Assembly: GCA_038230275.1 (NCBI GenBank)
Contig: JBBRNO010000055.1
Coordinates: forward strand, 1-36,205
Length of the DNA: 36,205 nucleotides
From: JANXXV01 sp038230275
GTDB lineage: Bacteria; Acidobacteriota; Terriglobia; Bryobacterales; Bryobacteraceae
Direction: 5' to 3'
Of the stretch, positions 23,582 to 31,199 are shown one piece after another. Position 1 is the stretch's first letter. The number at the start of each line of letters is the position of its first letter. The notes under the pieces were generated by a model. It ran no database searches. It worked only from the letters and a program-made list of their open reading frames with translations, and was not told where the DNA came from. A program made the position numbers and the translations under genes.

Positions 23582-24841
23582 CTAAGCCATGGCCAAGGGA
23601 TCCCACGAGCAAACCGTCCGGTCGAAGTAACTCTTGTTCGTAAGTAACGCCGGTCCCGCGGCGCGCAGGCCGAATACTCCATCCTCTACCGACGGCTTCC
23701 GGTTGCGAACGGAATCGTAGAAATTCTGGTGATGGTGCAGGTTCGCGTCGTAACCGGCAGGCGTCGTATAGCGCGACTCGCCCTGCATGGCAATCGACTC
23801 CGCCGTTAGTGGCTTGCGCGGATACTTGACCCGGTATGCGTCCAGCATCTTTTGCTGCATCGCCTTGGGAAATGTTCCGGTGGTGAAGCCGGGTTCGGAT
23901 TCGCGCGGCTCCTTCGCCAGCTTCACCGAACTGTAGCCGGTGGTCATCACGCCTTCACTGCCGACGAAGCGGAAGCCGAAGTTTTCCTCCGCCACGCCGC
24001 TGGCGAAGTTGACGCGCAATGCCAGGGTGAACTCCGGATGCGCTGTGGTTTTCGGGTAATCCATGGTGGCCAGCATGACGTCCGGAACATCGCGGCCGTC
24101 GTCCCAGAAGCGGAGGCCGCCGGTGGCGAAGACACGCCGCGGCCCCAGTGATCCGGTTACTATGTGGAGGCCCGACAGCAGATGCACGAACAGATCGCCG
24201 GCGACGCCCGTGCCGTAATCGCGATAGTTGCGCCAGCGGAATAGGCGGATTGGTTCGAACGGCTGCTTGGGGGCATTGCCCAGGAATCGATCCCAGTCGA
24301 TGGTGGATACGGACGCGTCCGGTGGAATGGAATACTGCCAGGCGCCGATGGCGGTGTTGCGGTCCAGGTAGGCCTCCACCATGTTCAACTCGCCGATGGC
24401 TCCGCTCTGCATAAGGTCGCGCGCCTTCTGATAAACCAGGGAGCTGACATACTGGCTGCCGATTTGCAAGACCCGGCCGGAGGCCTTCTGTGCTTCGATC
24501 ACCGACTTACCTTCGGAGATGTCGTGCACCATGGGCTTTTCGCAGTACACGTGCTTGCCGGCGGCCAGTGCTTCCCGTGTGATCTGCGCGTGCCAATGGT
24601 CCGGCGTGCCGATGATCACTGCGTCCACGTCTTTGCGCGCCAGCACTTCGCGGTGGTCGCGCGTAGTGAAGACGCCGCTGCCGAACAGCTCCTTCGCTCG
24701 TGTCAGGTGTCCGTCGTAAATGTCAGCGGCGGCCACCACCGCGACTCCGGGAATGCGTAGCGCGATTTTCGTATCGGCCATGCCGCGACCGCCCGCGCCG
24801 ATGAGCGCGATTTGGATTTTGTCGTTTGCCGAGGTCTGCAT
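23582..24841 (-). CDS. Gfo/Idh/MocA-family oxidoreductase, no export signal
   Basis: 419 aa. NAD(P)-dependent sugar or cyclitol dehydrogenase family. The Rossmann start is IQIALIGAGGRGMADTKIAL, with the acidic end of strand two in AAADIYDGHL, and the family lysine is in HVYCEKPMVHD. Its ATG overlaps the stop of the upstream paralogue by one base (TAATG), so the pair is translationally coupled; the ORF upstream of this ATG is the end of the other gene in another frame. It is close to its neighbour along the whole length (shared blocks WQYSIPPDAS, FEPIRLFRWRNYRDYGTG, ATGGLRFWDDGRDVPDVML) but lacks the Tat signal. A tandem duplication with different compartments, cytoplasm versus periplasm, is the simplest reading. 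Substrate unknown. Confidence 0.9.
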   Translation of the reverse strand: MQTSANDKIQIALIGAGGRGMADTKIALRIPGVAVVAAADIYDGHLTRAKELFGSGVFTTRDHREVLARKDVDAVIIGTPDHWHAQITREALAAGKHVYCEKPMVHDISEGKSVIEAQKASGRVLQIGSQYVSSLVYQKARDLMQSGAIGELNMVEAYLDRNTAIGAWQYSIPPDASVSTIDWDRFLGNAPKQPFEPIRLFRWRNYRDYGTGVAGDLFVHLLSGLHIVTGSLGPRRVFATGGLRFWDDGRDVPDVMLATMDYPKTTAHPEFTLALRVNFASGVAEENFGFRFVGSEGVMTTGYSSVKLAKEPRESEPGFTTGTFPKAMQQKMLDAYRVKYPRKPLTAESIAMQGESRYTTPAGYDANLHHHQNFYDSVRNRKPSVEDGVFGLRAAGPALLTNKSYFDRTVCSWDPLAMA

Positions 24842-26184
24842 TAGCTTTTCAGTTTCATGTTTTGCGGGTCCCAGTTGCACGCGCGCTGTTCAAAGTAGCT
24901 CATGTTGGAAAGCAGCGCTGGCCCGGCGGCGCGCAGCCCGAACGTTGGGTCCTCAATCACGGGGGTGCGGGTGCGCACGGCCTGGATGAAGTTGCGGTGA
25001 TGATCCAGATGATCGTTGTAACCGCGCGGCGGCATGAAACGCTCCTCCGCTTGGGGGCGAATGGCATCGGCGGTTGCGCGGACTTGCGGATACTTATCGC
25101 GGTACTGTTTGAGATACTGCTCCTGCACGGCTTTTGGGAAGGTGTCGACGGTGTAGCCCGGCTCGGCTTCGCGCGGTGTCTTTGTCAGCGTGACTCCATT
25201 GCCCACGTTCATGATTCCTTCGCTGCCTACAAAGCGGAAGCCGGAACTCTCGCCCGCGCCGCTGACGAAATTCACGCGGAGGGCAAGATTAAATGCCGGG
25301 TGTTGGTCGCTGGCCTGATATTCATAGAGGCCCAGCATGACGTCCGGCACGTCCCGGCCATCCTTCCAGAAGCGCAGGCCTCCGGTGGCGAACACACGAC
25401 TGGGCCCAATGGCTCCGGTGATGAAGTGCATGCCGGAGAAAAGATGCACGAATAAATCTCCCGCCACGCCGGTGCCGTAGTCGCGATAATTTCTCCAGCG
25501 GAACAACCGGATGGGCTCAAACGGCCGCTTCGGCGCAGTACCCAGGAAGCGGTCCCAATCGATATTTTCCGCTGAGGCATCGGGCGGAATGGAATACTGC
25601 CAGGCGCCGATGGCTGAGTTCCGGTCCCACCACGCTTCCACCATATTCAACTGGCCGATGGCGCCCTGGCGGAACAGATCCTTCGCTTTCTGATACACAA
25701 TAGAGCTTACCCGCTGGCTGCCCACTTGCATGATGCGCCCGCTGCTCTTCTGCGCCTCGATTACTCGATGCCCGTCTTCTACTTTCTGCACCATGGGCTT
25801 TTCGCAGTAGACGTCTTTACCGGCCTTCATCGCATCTACGCAAATCTGCGCGTGCCAGTGGTCCGGAGTGCCGACGATAATGGCGTCGATATCGGGCCGG
25901 GCGAGCACTTCGCGATAGTCGCGCGTGGTGAAGAGGTGATTGCCCCAGCGTTCTTTTGCGCGGGTGAGGCGTCCGTCGTAGATGTCGCTCACCGCAATCA
26001 ACTCGACACCGGGCTGCGCCAGCGAAGAATCTGCATCCCCGGAGCCTTGCCCGCCAGCGCCTATTAGCGCAACACGAATCTTGTCATTGGGGGACAGCTT
26101 CTTGCCCGCCTGCGCGGCGAGCGATTGTGCGGCTAAACCGATAGCGGCAGTGGACTGAAGAAAATGACGTCGAGAGGATGACAT
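24841..26184 (-). CDS. Tat-exported Gfo/Idh/MocA-family oxidoreductase
   Basis: 447 aa. A twin-arginine signal is at the very start (SRRHFLQ, then a hydrophobic stretch to AQA), predicting export after folding with bound NAD(P), as known for glucose-fructose oxidoreductase. The Rossmann motif IRVALIGAGGQGSGD and the lysine motif DVYCEKPMVQK are complete. A strong GGGAGGAG ribosome-binding site lies 7 nt before the ATG, so this start is firm. It overlaps its signal-less paralogue by one base. Acidobacteria and planctomycetes carry many such exported members, thought to act on sugars from polymers, but the substrate here cannot be told. Confidence 0.92.
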   Translation of the reverse strand: MSSSRRHFLQSTAAIGLAAQSLAAQAGKKLSPNDKIRVALIGAGGQGSGDADSSLAQPGVELIAVSDIYDGRLTRAKERWGNHLFTTRDYREVLARPDIDAIIVGTPDHWHAQICVDAMKAGKDVYCEKPMVQKVEDGHRVIEAQKSSGRIMQVGSQRVSSIVYQKAKDLFRQGAIGQLNMVEAWWDRNSAIGAWQYSIPPDASAENIDWDRFLGTAPKRPFEPIRLFRWRNYRDYGTGVAGDLFVHLFSGMHFITGAIGPSRVFATGGLRFWKDGRDVPDVMLGLYEYQASDQHPAFNLALRVNFVSGAGESSGFRFVGSEGIMNVGNGVTLTKTPREAEPGYTVDTFPKAVQEQYLKQYRDKYPQVRATADAIRPQAEERFMPPRGYNDHLDHHRNFIQAVRTRTPVIEDPTFGLRAAGPALLSNMSYFEQRACNWDPQNMKLKS

Positions 26185-26205
26185 ACCTGGGCTCCTCCCA
26201 CTAGT

Positions 26206-26559
26206 CTACTTTGTGGACGAATCTTTTGTCGCAGTGGGTGTAGCAGTCGCGGGTGCCGGCGTGCTTTCGGATTTTGAATCGGACTTGCCGTCGGACTTAC
26301 TATCAGACTTGCCGTCGGACTTGGAGTCTGACTTTGCTGCCGCATCGCCGGCAGGTTTCGGAGCAGGGTTCGCGCCGGAGCCCTTTGCGTAATCGGTGGC
26401 GTACCAGCCACTTCCTTTCAAATGGAACGCGGGCGCGGAGACTACCTTTTCTAAATCTCCGCCACAACTTTCATGCACGGTCAACGGAGCATCGGAGAAT
26501 CGTTGGATCAGTTCGAAAACGTGCCCGCACTTCTGGCACTTATACTCGTACATTGGCAT
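26206..26559 (-). CDS. FmdB-family zinc-ribbon regulatory protein with Lys-Ser-Asp repeat tail
   Basis: 117 aa. The N-terminus MPMYEYKCQKCGHVFE is the FmdB/CxxC-CxxC-SSSS zinc ribbon. The first CxxC is intact, but the second half has only one Cys (ESCGGDLEKV), so the usual second CxxC is reduced. The C-terminal half is low-complexity: a K-S-D-S/G unit repeated five to six times (12-bp DNA unit, about 26268-26334), then Thr/Pro/Ala. The tail probably stays disordered. Function of the family is poorly defined. The gene lies 18 nt after the S41 pseudoprotease gene in the same direction. Confidence 0.85.
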   Translation of the reverse strand: MPMYEYKCQKCGHVFELIQRFSDAPLTVHESCGGDLEKVVSAPAFHLKGSGWYATDYAKGSGANPAPKPAGDAAAKSDSKSDGKSDSKSDGKSDSKSESTPAPATATPTATKDSSTK

Positions 26560-26577
26560 ATCGTTGAGAGTACTACT

Positions 26578-27795
26578 TTATTCCTTCTTCGCGGTTTGTT
26601 GGGTCTTACCCTTTGTCAAGACTTCAATCGCACGCTTCATCAAAGCGTCGCCCTCTTTCTTGGGCTGCGCGTCGGGTTGCTGCGCCTCTTCTTCGCTATC
26701 CGCGGTTCCGTCGTTGTCTGTTACCAGAATGGTCGGCGTGACGCCAGTATCCTGAATCGCTTTGCCGGAAGGAGAATAATATTTGGCCACGGAGAGAATC
26801 ACCGCCCCGCCGTCGTCCATCGAGATAGCCCGGCGCATGGCCGCATCGCCATAGGTCCGTTCTCCCACAATCTCCACACGCTTGCTATCCAGCAAAGCGG
26901 CTGCGGCCACTTCCGCGGCTGTCGCGGTGCCACGATTTGTGATTAGAACCAGTTGTTGCTTGTAAAGTGCCTTGGCAGGATCGGCGTCGAAATTCTGACG
27001 AGGTACCTTTTGGCCTTGCAGGTAAGTGAGGGTTCCCTTATCCACAAAAAGATTCGCCAGGGTTGCACCGTCTTCCGGCTTCCCAGCGGCGGAATTCCGC
27101 AGGTCGAGCAAGAACTTCTTGGCGCCTTGCTTTTGCAACTGGGCCAGCGCCGCGGCTACGTCGTTCACCTTCGTGCCATCAAGCGACTGAATTTGAACCA
27201 AGCCAATATCGTCCGGCAACAGTTTGGATGTTATGGCCGGATACTTGACCGCCGCGCGGGCCAGCGTGACCTTCTGCGGCTCGGGCTTGCGCAGCCGTAG
27301 GACTGACAATTCGACCGAAGTATTCGCATCCCCGGCGAGCAACATTTCGGCGTAGGCCAGCGGCATGTCGCGCGTAGCTATGCCGCCAATGCTCTCCAGC
27401 AGATCGCCGGTATTTATACCGGCTTTCGCGGCAGAGGAACCTGGAATGGAATCCACCACGCCGACGTATCCAAACTTCTTCGACAGAATAAGCCCGACGC
27501 TTGCTTTCCGGGAATCCTGATTCTTGACATACTGTTTATACTGCTCGGCGTTCAGGTAGCTGGCGTACGGGTCGATGGATTCGAGCAATCCATTCATCGC
27601 TCCCAAAGTCACATTCTTGATGTCCGGCTCTTCTACGTATTCGCTCTTGATCCGCGACAACACCTCCGTGTAGACGGCGAGGTGACGGTAGGCGTCTTCC
27701 GGAGAAGCGCTGCGGCCCAGAACTGCTCCCAACAGCAAGAAGACCACCAGTACGGTGGACGATGTGACAACAACCAATTTAAAGCCGCTATTCAT
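26578..27795 (-). CDS. CtpA-like S41 C-terminal processing peptidase homologue, catalytic dyad replaced
   Basis: 405 aa from ATG complement(27793..27795), with an N-terminal membrane anchor (LVVVTSSTVLVVFLLLGAVLG). A PDZ domain follows (about 85-170: VGLILSKKFGYVGVVDSIPG, AAKAGINTGDLLESIGG), then the S41 core. Active members use a Ser/Lys dyad in S-A-S-A-S-E and F-G-K-G. Here the first reads G-T-A-T-A-A-E with Thr292 in the Ser place, and the second reads T-Y-G-D-A with Asp317 in the Lys place. The 25-residue interval equals Ser430-Lys455 of E. coli Prc, so the alignment is firm. It is therefore probably an inactive, membrane-anchored PDZ scaffold or regulator. Fold and frame are intact, so this is not a decaying pseudogene. 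Confidence 0.88.
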   Translation of the reverse strand: MNSGFKLVVVTSSTVLVVFLLLGAVLGRSASPEDAYRHLAVYTEVLSRIKSEYVEEPDIKNVTLGAMNGLLESIDPYASYLNAEQYKQYVKNQDSRKASVGLILSKKFGYVGVVDSIPGSSAAKAGINTGDLLESIGGIATRDMPLAYAEMLLAGDANTSVELSVLRLRKPEPQKVTLARAAVKYPAITSKLLPDDIGLVQIQSLDGTKVNDVAAALAQLQKQGAKKFLLDLRNSAAGKPEDGATLANLFVDKGTLTYLQGQKVPRQNFDADPAKALYKQQLVLITNRGTATAAEVAAAALLDSKRVEIVGERTYGDAAMRRAISMDDGGAVILSVAKYYSPSGKAIQDTGVTPTILVTDNDGTADSEEEAQQPDAQPKKEGDALMKRAIEVLTKGKTQQTAKKE

Positions 27796-27964
27796 AGAAT
27801 TCCAGCCTTTTCGGGTTACAACCCGCACCTTCTACGATTACTCTAGTGTAACAGACGGACGGCAGCGGCCCCGTATTCGTTTCCACAACAAAACTGCCGC
27901 CGCCGTCATAGATTTAGACGGCGCACGTTCGCGGAATGAATCAAGGAATAAGGAAGTATTTTGT

Positions 27965-29128
27965 ATGGCTGGTTACGATAACGAACTTTCGCGGATTGTG
28001 GAGGAGCTGAACCGGGCGGCCCCTGGGTCGCGGGCTCCGGAACGAAGGACGCCGCAACTGGTTGCAGTATCAACCAGCTTGGACCAGTTGCTGTCTTATG
28101 CGGCCAAGAATAACGCCTCCGATGTGTTGCTGGTGACTGGTTCGGCGGTGGCCATGCGGGTAAATGGGGCTTTAACACCCGCTACTGGGCCGGTTTTATC
28201 GTCGGACGACATTTCGCGCCTGGTTTTGCCGCTTTTGGACCACGCACAGTTCGAAGAATTGCAGGGTAGCAAATCGGTGGATTTTTGCTTTGTGCGGGAG
28301 ACGATCGGGCGGTTCCGCGCCAACGTGCATCATCAACGGGGCACGCTGGCTGCGAGTATACGGCTGCTTCCGGCGCGGATTCCGACGCTCGAATCGCTGC
28401 ATCTGCCAGCGGGCCTCAACCGCCTGGCCGAACGCCGGCAGGGACTGGTGCTGGTGACAGGCCCCACAGGTTGCGGCAAAACCTCCACCCTGGCGGCGCT
28501 GATCGACCTGATCAACAACAAGCGGCGCGACCATATTGTGACCATTGAGGATCCGATTGAGTACCAGCACCCGAATCGCAGCTCGATTGTAGAGCAGATT
28601 GAGGTGGGGCACGACACGCCGGCTTTCGTGAATTCCCTGCGCAGCATCCTGCGCCAGACACCTGACGTAATACTGGTGGGAGAAATGCGCGATCCAGAGA
28701 CCATGGCTACAGTCCTGACCGCGGCGGAGACCGGGCATCTGGTGTTTTCCACCTTGCATACGAACGATGCGTCGCAGGCGGTTTCACGGATTCTAGATTC
28801 GTTTCCCGCGGCGCAGCAGCCACAGATCCGGCAGCAATTGTCTTTGGCGCTGCTGGCAGTGGTGTCGCAGCAGCTTGTGCCGGCTGCCGACGGGGTTGGG
28901 CGTTACCCGGCGCTGGAGGTGATGATGGCCTCGGATGCGATTCGTAACTTGATCCGGCGCGGAGAAGACCATCAACTGCGGTCGCAGATTTCCATTGGCC
29001 GCGCGGATGGAATGATTACGATGGAGCAGTCGTTGGCGGAACTGGTGCGGACGGGTCGGATTTTGAAGGAGACCGCATTGGCGCACTGTTTCCGCACGGA
29101 TGATTTACGGCGGCATATGGAAGGGTGA
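27965..29128 (+). CDS. PilT/PilU-family type IV pilus retraction ATPase
   Basis: 387 aa from the ATG at 27965 with GGAAG 8 nt upstream. The frame is open back to 27755, but that part overlaps the divergent gene's start and is not PilT-like. The motifs follow in order: KNNASDVLL, Walker A GPTGCGKTS (from residue 166), the Asp box TIEDPIEY, Walker B DVILVGEMRDPETM, the His box VFSTLHTNDA, and the PilT-specific AIRNLIR followed by QISIGRADGMITMEQSL. PilT powers pilus retraction for twitching. No other pilus gene adjoins it. The 169 bp before it, shared with the divergent S41 gene, must hold both promoters; only a TACACT on the minus strand (27845-27850) stood out. Confidence 0.9.
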   Translation: MAGYDNELSRIVEELNRAAPGSRAPERRTPQLVAVSTSLDQLLSYAAKNNASDVLLVTGSAVAMRVNGALTPATGPVLSSDDISRLVLPLLDHAQFEELQGSKSVDFCFVRETIGRFRANVHHQRGTLAASIRLLPARIPTLESLHLPAGLNRLAERRQGLVLVTGPTGCGKTSTLAALIDLINNKRRDHIVTIEDPIEYQHPNRSSIVEQIEVGHDTPAFVNSLRSILRQTPDVILVGEMRDPETMATVLTAAETGHLVFSTLHTNDASQAVSRILDSFPAAQQPQIRQQLSLALLAVVSQQLVPAADGVGRYPALEVMMASDAIRNLIRRGEDHQLRSQISIGRADGMITMEQSLAELVRTGRILKETALAHCFRTDDLRRHMEG

Positions 29129-29188
29129 AATCCGCTGGACCGGCAAGGTCCATAGCATGTTACGGTATTGGGCTGAGGAGATATGGCA

Positions 29189-29497
29189 ATGGCGAAACTC
29201 GTTGCACTGTATAAGAAACCAGCGGACACCGCTGCGTTCGATGCGTATTATTTCGGGACCCACCTGGGGATCGCAAAGAAGGTACCAGGCCTACTCCGCT
29301 ATGAGGTGAATAGCGGGCCGGTCGGCGGGCCGCTGGGCGATTCGCCCTATTACCTTGCAGCAATTCTGAGCTTTGATTCGGCGGACTCGTTGCAGCGGGG
29401 GCTGGGTTCCCCGGAAGGCCAAGCGGCGGCGGGAGATCTGGCTAATTTCGCACAGGCCGGCGTCGAACTTCTTATGTTCGAGTCCAAAGACGTCTGA
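29189..29497 (+). CDS. EthD-family small protein
   Basis: 102 aa. The ATG at 29189 is taken because GAGGAG lies at the proper 8-nt distance; the ATG at 29183 is too close. It is a dimeric alpha/beta barrel (ferredoxin-like) protein of the EthD type: KLVALYKKPADTAAFDAYYFGTHLGIAKK at the start carries the conserved Lys-Pro, Phe and His, then LRYEVNSGP and YYLAAILSFDS. EthD was first found in an ether-degrading gene cluster; most members have no known activity. There is no partner gene here to suggest a pathway. Confidence 0.8.
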   Translation: MAKLVALYKKPADTAAFDAYYFGTHLGIAKKVPGLLRYEVNSGPVGGPLGDSPYYLAAILSFDSADSLQRGLGSPEGQAAAGDLANFAQAGVELLMFESKDV

Positions 29498-29502
29498 TTC
29501 AG

Positions 29503-29522
29503 GGCGCGGCATCGGTCGCGCC
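29503..29522. terminator. Possible bidirectional hairpin between convergent genes
   Basis: GGCGCG (29503-29508) pairs with CGCGCC (29517-29522) around an eight-base loop, 6 bp after the EthD gene stop and ahead of the minus-strand EamA gene end. It lacks a U tract. Confidence 0.3.
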
Positions 29523-29555
29523 ACTCCCTCCTTCGTTGCGCGCCAAGCGTTGCTC

Positions 29556-29975
29556 CTACTCCCATGCCAGCGTAACCGCGCCGGCGACAATCAGCAATCC
29601 CCCAAGACATTTCTTCAACGTCAGCGGTTCTCCCAGGAATAGCGCGGCCAGCACGATCACCAAAGCAACGCTCAACTTGTCGACCGGTGCCACTCTGGAG
29701 GCCGGACCTAACTGCAGCGCGCGATAGTAACAAAGCCAGGACGCGCCGGTTGCCAAGCCGGAGAGCCCCAGGAAAATCCAGGTCCGCGGCGAGATGCGGG
29801 AAAGCGCGCCGGGTTGGCGCGTGGCCAGGGCAATTCCCCAACTGAACACGAGAATAACGGTGGTGCGGATCGCCGTCGCTAGGTTCGAATCGATCTGCGC
29901 GACGCCGATCTTGCCGAAGATGGCAGTAGCAGCGGCGGCCAGCGCGGAGAGGAGCGACCAGTGAATCCAAGTCAT
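29556..29975 (-). CDS. EamA/DMT-family membrane transporter, single-repeat form
   Basis: 139 aa from the ATG at complement(29973..29975); a GTG two codons upstream (29981) is also possible. About five helices are visible: WSLLSALAAAATAIFGKIG, TAIRTTVILVFSWGIAL, RTWIFLGLSGLATGASWLC, KLSVALVIVLAALFLGE and CLGGLLIVAGAVTLAW. YYRALQLGPASRVAPVDKLS is the characteristic EamA segment. Full drug/metabolite transporters have two such repeats; this has one, as in EmrE-like or YdcZ-like paired small forms, so it probably works as a dimer. Substrate unknown. Confidence 0.85.
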   Translation of the reverse strand: MTWIHWSLLSALAAAATAIFGKIGVAQIDSNLATAIRTTVILVFSWGIALATRQPGALSRISPRTWIFLGLSGLATGASWLCYYRALQLGPASRVAPVDKLSVALVIVLAALFLGEPLTLKKCLGGLLIVAGAVTLAWE

Positions 29976-30033
29976 ATGCACATTGCCATATGGACAGTGT
30001 CGCGCATACGCCGCTTGAATCGGTTGGACCAGT

Positions 30034-30384
30034 CTAGGCTGGTGTCTTATGAGGCTCGACGAGCACTAGCAGATGCTTTTCAGGCGCGGCCGAGGTCTGT
30101 GTGTTGAGAGAGCGCGCGAGCGCCGAGAGTGAGAGATTCGCGCTCACTTGTTCCGACTCCGGTTCCGGCATTGCAGATTCGGCGGCGGGGATCGCTTGCC
30201 CGGCAATAAAGGCAGCTCTATCCAATCTGGCTTGCTCCAGCTTTTCGCGCAGCGGCCGGAGGCCCTCCATCGCCGCAATGATTCTGGCTTCGGCCTGCTC
30301 GCTTGCCCGCATGAACGCTTGGCAGGCGGCTGCTTCCTTGCGCTCCAGGTGCAACGAAATCATTCTGACAGAGGGCTGTTTCAT
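30034..30384 (-). CDS. Hypothetical protein with coiled-coil segment
   Basis: 116 aa with an AGGA ribosome-binding site 4 nt before the ATG. Residues about 8-60 form a charged, Ala/Glu/Arg-rich helix likely to be a coiled coil (ERKEAAACQAFMRASEQAEA, then LREKLEQARLDRAAF). The second half (about 62-116) is Pro/Ser/Ala-rich and probably loose. No signal peptide, membrane helix or known domain. It stands alone between the EamA gene and the permease remnant. The ribosome site and regular helix argue for a real gene, but nothing indicates a role. Confidence 0.5.
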   Translation of the reverse strand: MKQPSVRMISLHLERKEAAACQAFMRASEQAEARIIAAMEGLRPLREKLEQARLDRAAFIAGQAIPAAESAMPEPESEQVSANLSLSALARSLNTQTSAAPEKHLLVLVEPHKTPA

Positions 30385-30456
30385 AATTCCTGCTCAGCTT
30401 ATCGGTTGGCGATGGGGATTCAATAGTTTTCGCCAACGCCCAGCCGGCAGAACGGT

Positions 30457-30730
30457 CTACTCGTACCGTAAGGCCACGGCCGGGTCGGCCCGCAAGGCGC
30501 GGAAGGCTCCAAGCCAGCCACCAGGAACATTGCCAGCGGGTTGGTGAGGAAAATCGCCGCCAGGATGCCAATGGTCAAACCAACGCCCAGAATCCAGGCG
30601 ACTTCGCTTAACACCAGGCGCGGCACGTCTACGCTTCTGGCTCCAAGCGCGATACGCAGGCCGATCACGCGAATACGGCGGCTGACCGAATACGCTAACA
30701 CCCCATACAATCCGATGGACGCCAGCGTTC
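30457..30730 (-). pseudogene. Remnant of an ADOP-type FtsX permease (C-terminal fragment, frameshifted)
   Basis: The minus strand encodes LASIGLYGVLAYSVSRR and IGLRIALGARSVDVPRLVL, then a helix GVGLTIGILAAIFLTNPLA. This is the last FtsX domain of the large acidobacterial permeases related to MacB (ADOP family). After about 65 residues the frame breaks; the true ending AFRALRADPAVALRYE and its stop (complement 30457..30459) are in another frame, and about one helix-loop-helix of the usual domain is missing between them. The 5' side stops abruptly at the repeat at 30731-30800. Several hundred residues are absent. This is clearly dead, although the joined frame from 30797 to 30420 could be miscalled as a gene. 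Confidence 0.82.
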
Positions 30731-30800
30731 TATCCGACAAATAACTGGACACAAGAAACGGCTTGCTCACGCGGGCAGCCCGGTCTTGTTGCTGCAACAG
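30731..30800 (+). repeat. Copy A of a ~70-bp dispersed repeat
   Basis: This 70-bp segment matches 32251-32326 in the same orientation, including an unbroken run from CAAATAACTGGACAC through the following AAGAAACGGCTTGCTCACGC, and ends in TTGCTGCAACAG in both. Copy A lacks six bases present in B, and its left TGTCCG is changed to TATCCG. It marks the exact point where the ADOP remnant is truncated, consistent with an old insertion or recombination. Confidence 0.8.
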
Positions 30801-30931
30801 AAAGTTATCAGTTTATTCCGGTGTACTAGAGAGCCAAGTACCGGCAGCGATGGAATCGGTACTAGCGGGCCATGGGCGGGAGAGGAGTTTGCCGTCATCC
30901 TGGAGATGAGCCTGGGGATGCCCGTAAGAGA

Positions 30932-31099
30932 ATGCAGCGAATTACCTATTTACTTGGAAACCTGATCACCTGGAAAGATAGCGGCGGTCACAATTTTGTG
31001 GACTACGCGTTAATGGCTATCTGTGTAGCGTTAACTGCGTGGGTGGTGATGCCTGGCGGCGTTGCCAGCCGGATGCGGCTATTCATTCGAGAGCAATAG
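30932..31099 (+). CDS. Small Flp-pilin-like protein (uncertain)
   Basis: 55 aa from the ATG at 30932; no clear ribosome-binding site. SGGHNFVDYALMAICVALTA is close to the Flp/Fap pilin signature (Gly, then an acidic residue followed by Tyr-Ala-Leu, then a hydrophobic helix), with Asp instead of the usual Glu before Tyr. The helix continues as WVVMPGGVASRM. Acidobacteria carry many short solitary copies of this type. No TadV peptidase or Tad secretion genes are nearby. It lies after 131 bp of unassigned sequence following the repeat and could be an eroded duplicate. Confidence 0.42.
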   Translation: MQRITYLLGNLITWKDSGGHNFVDYALMAICVALTAWVVMPGGVASRMRLFIREQ

Positions 31100-31199
31100 C
31101 CCGCATCGCGCTGATGGGCCGGTTAGTTGAGGGCGGTTGGCCCTACTCCGCAGTCATTGCCACACCCTTGGGACGCTTGGCCCTCTTGAAGCGCTATTC

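Noticed and set aside
29135..29156. GGACC-GGCAA-GGTCC hairpin after the PilT-type gene as a terminator
   Set aside because: The five-pair stem has no U tract, and a same-strand gene follows within 35 bp; too weak to list.
30420..30797. Apparent intact 125-aa gene with an FtsX segment
   Set aside because: The first 20 or so residues are translated repeat sequence and the last 30 are out of the natural frame; the real family ending is found in another frame. Reported as a pseudogene instead.
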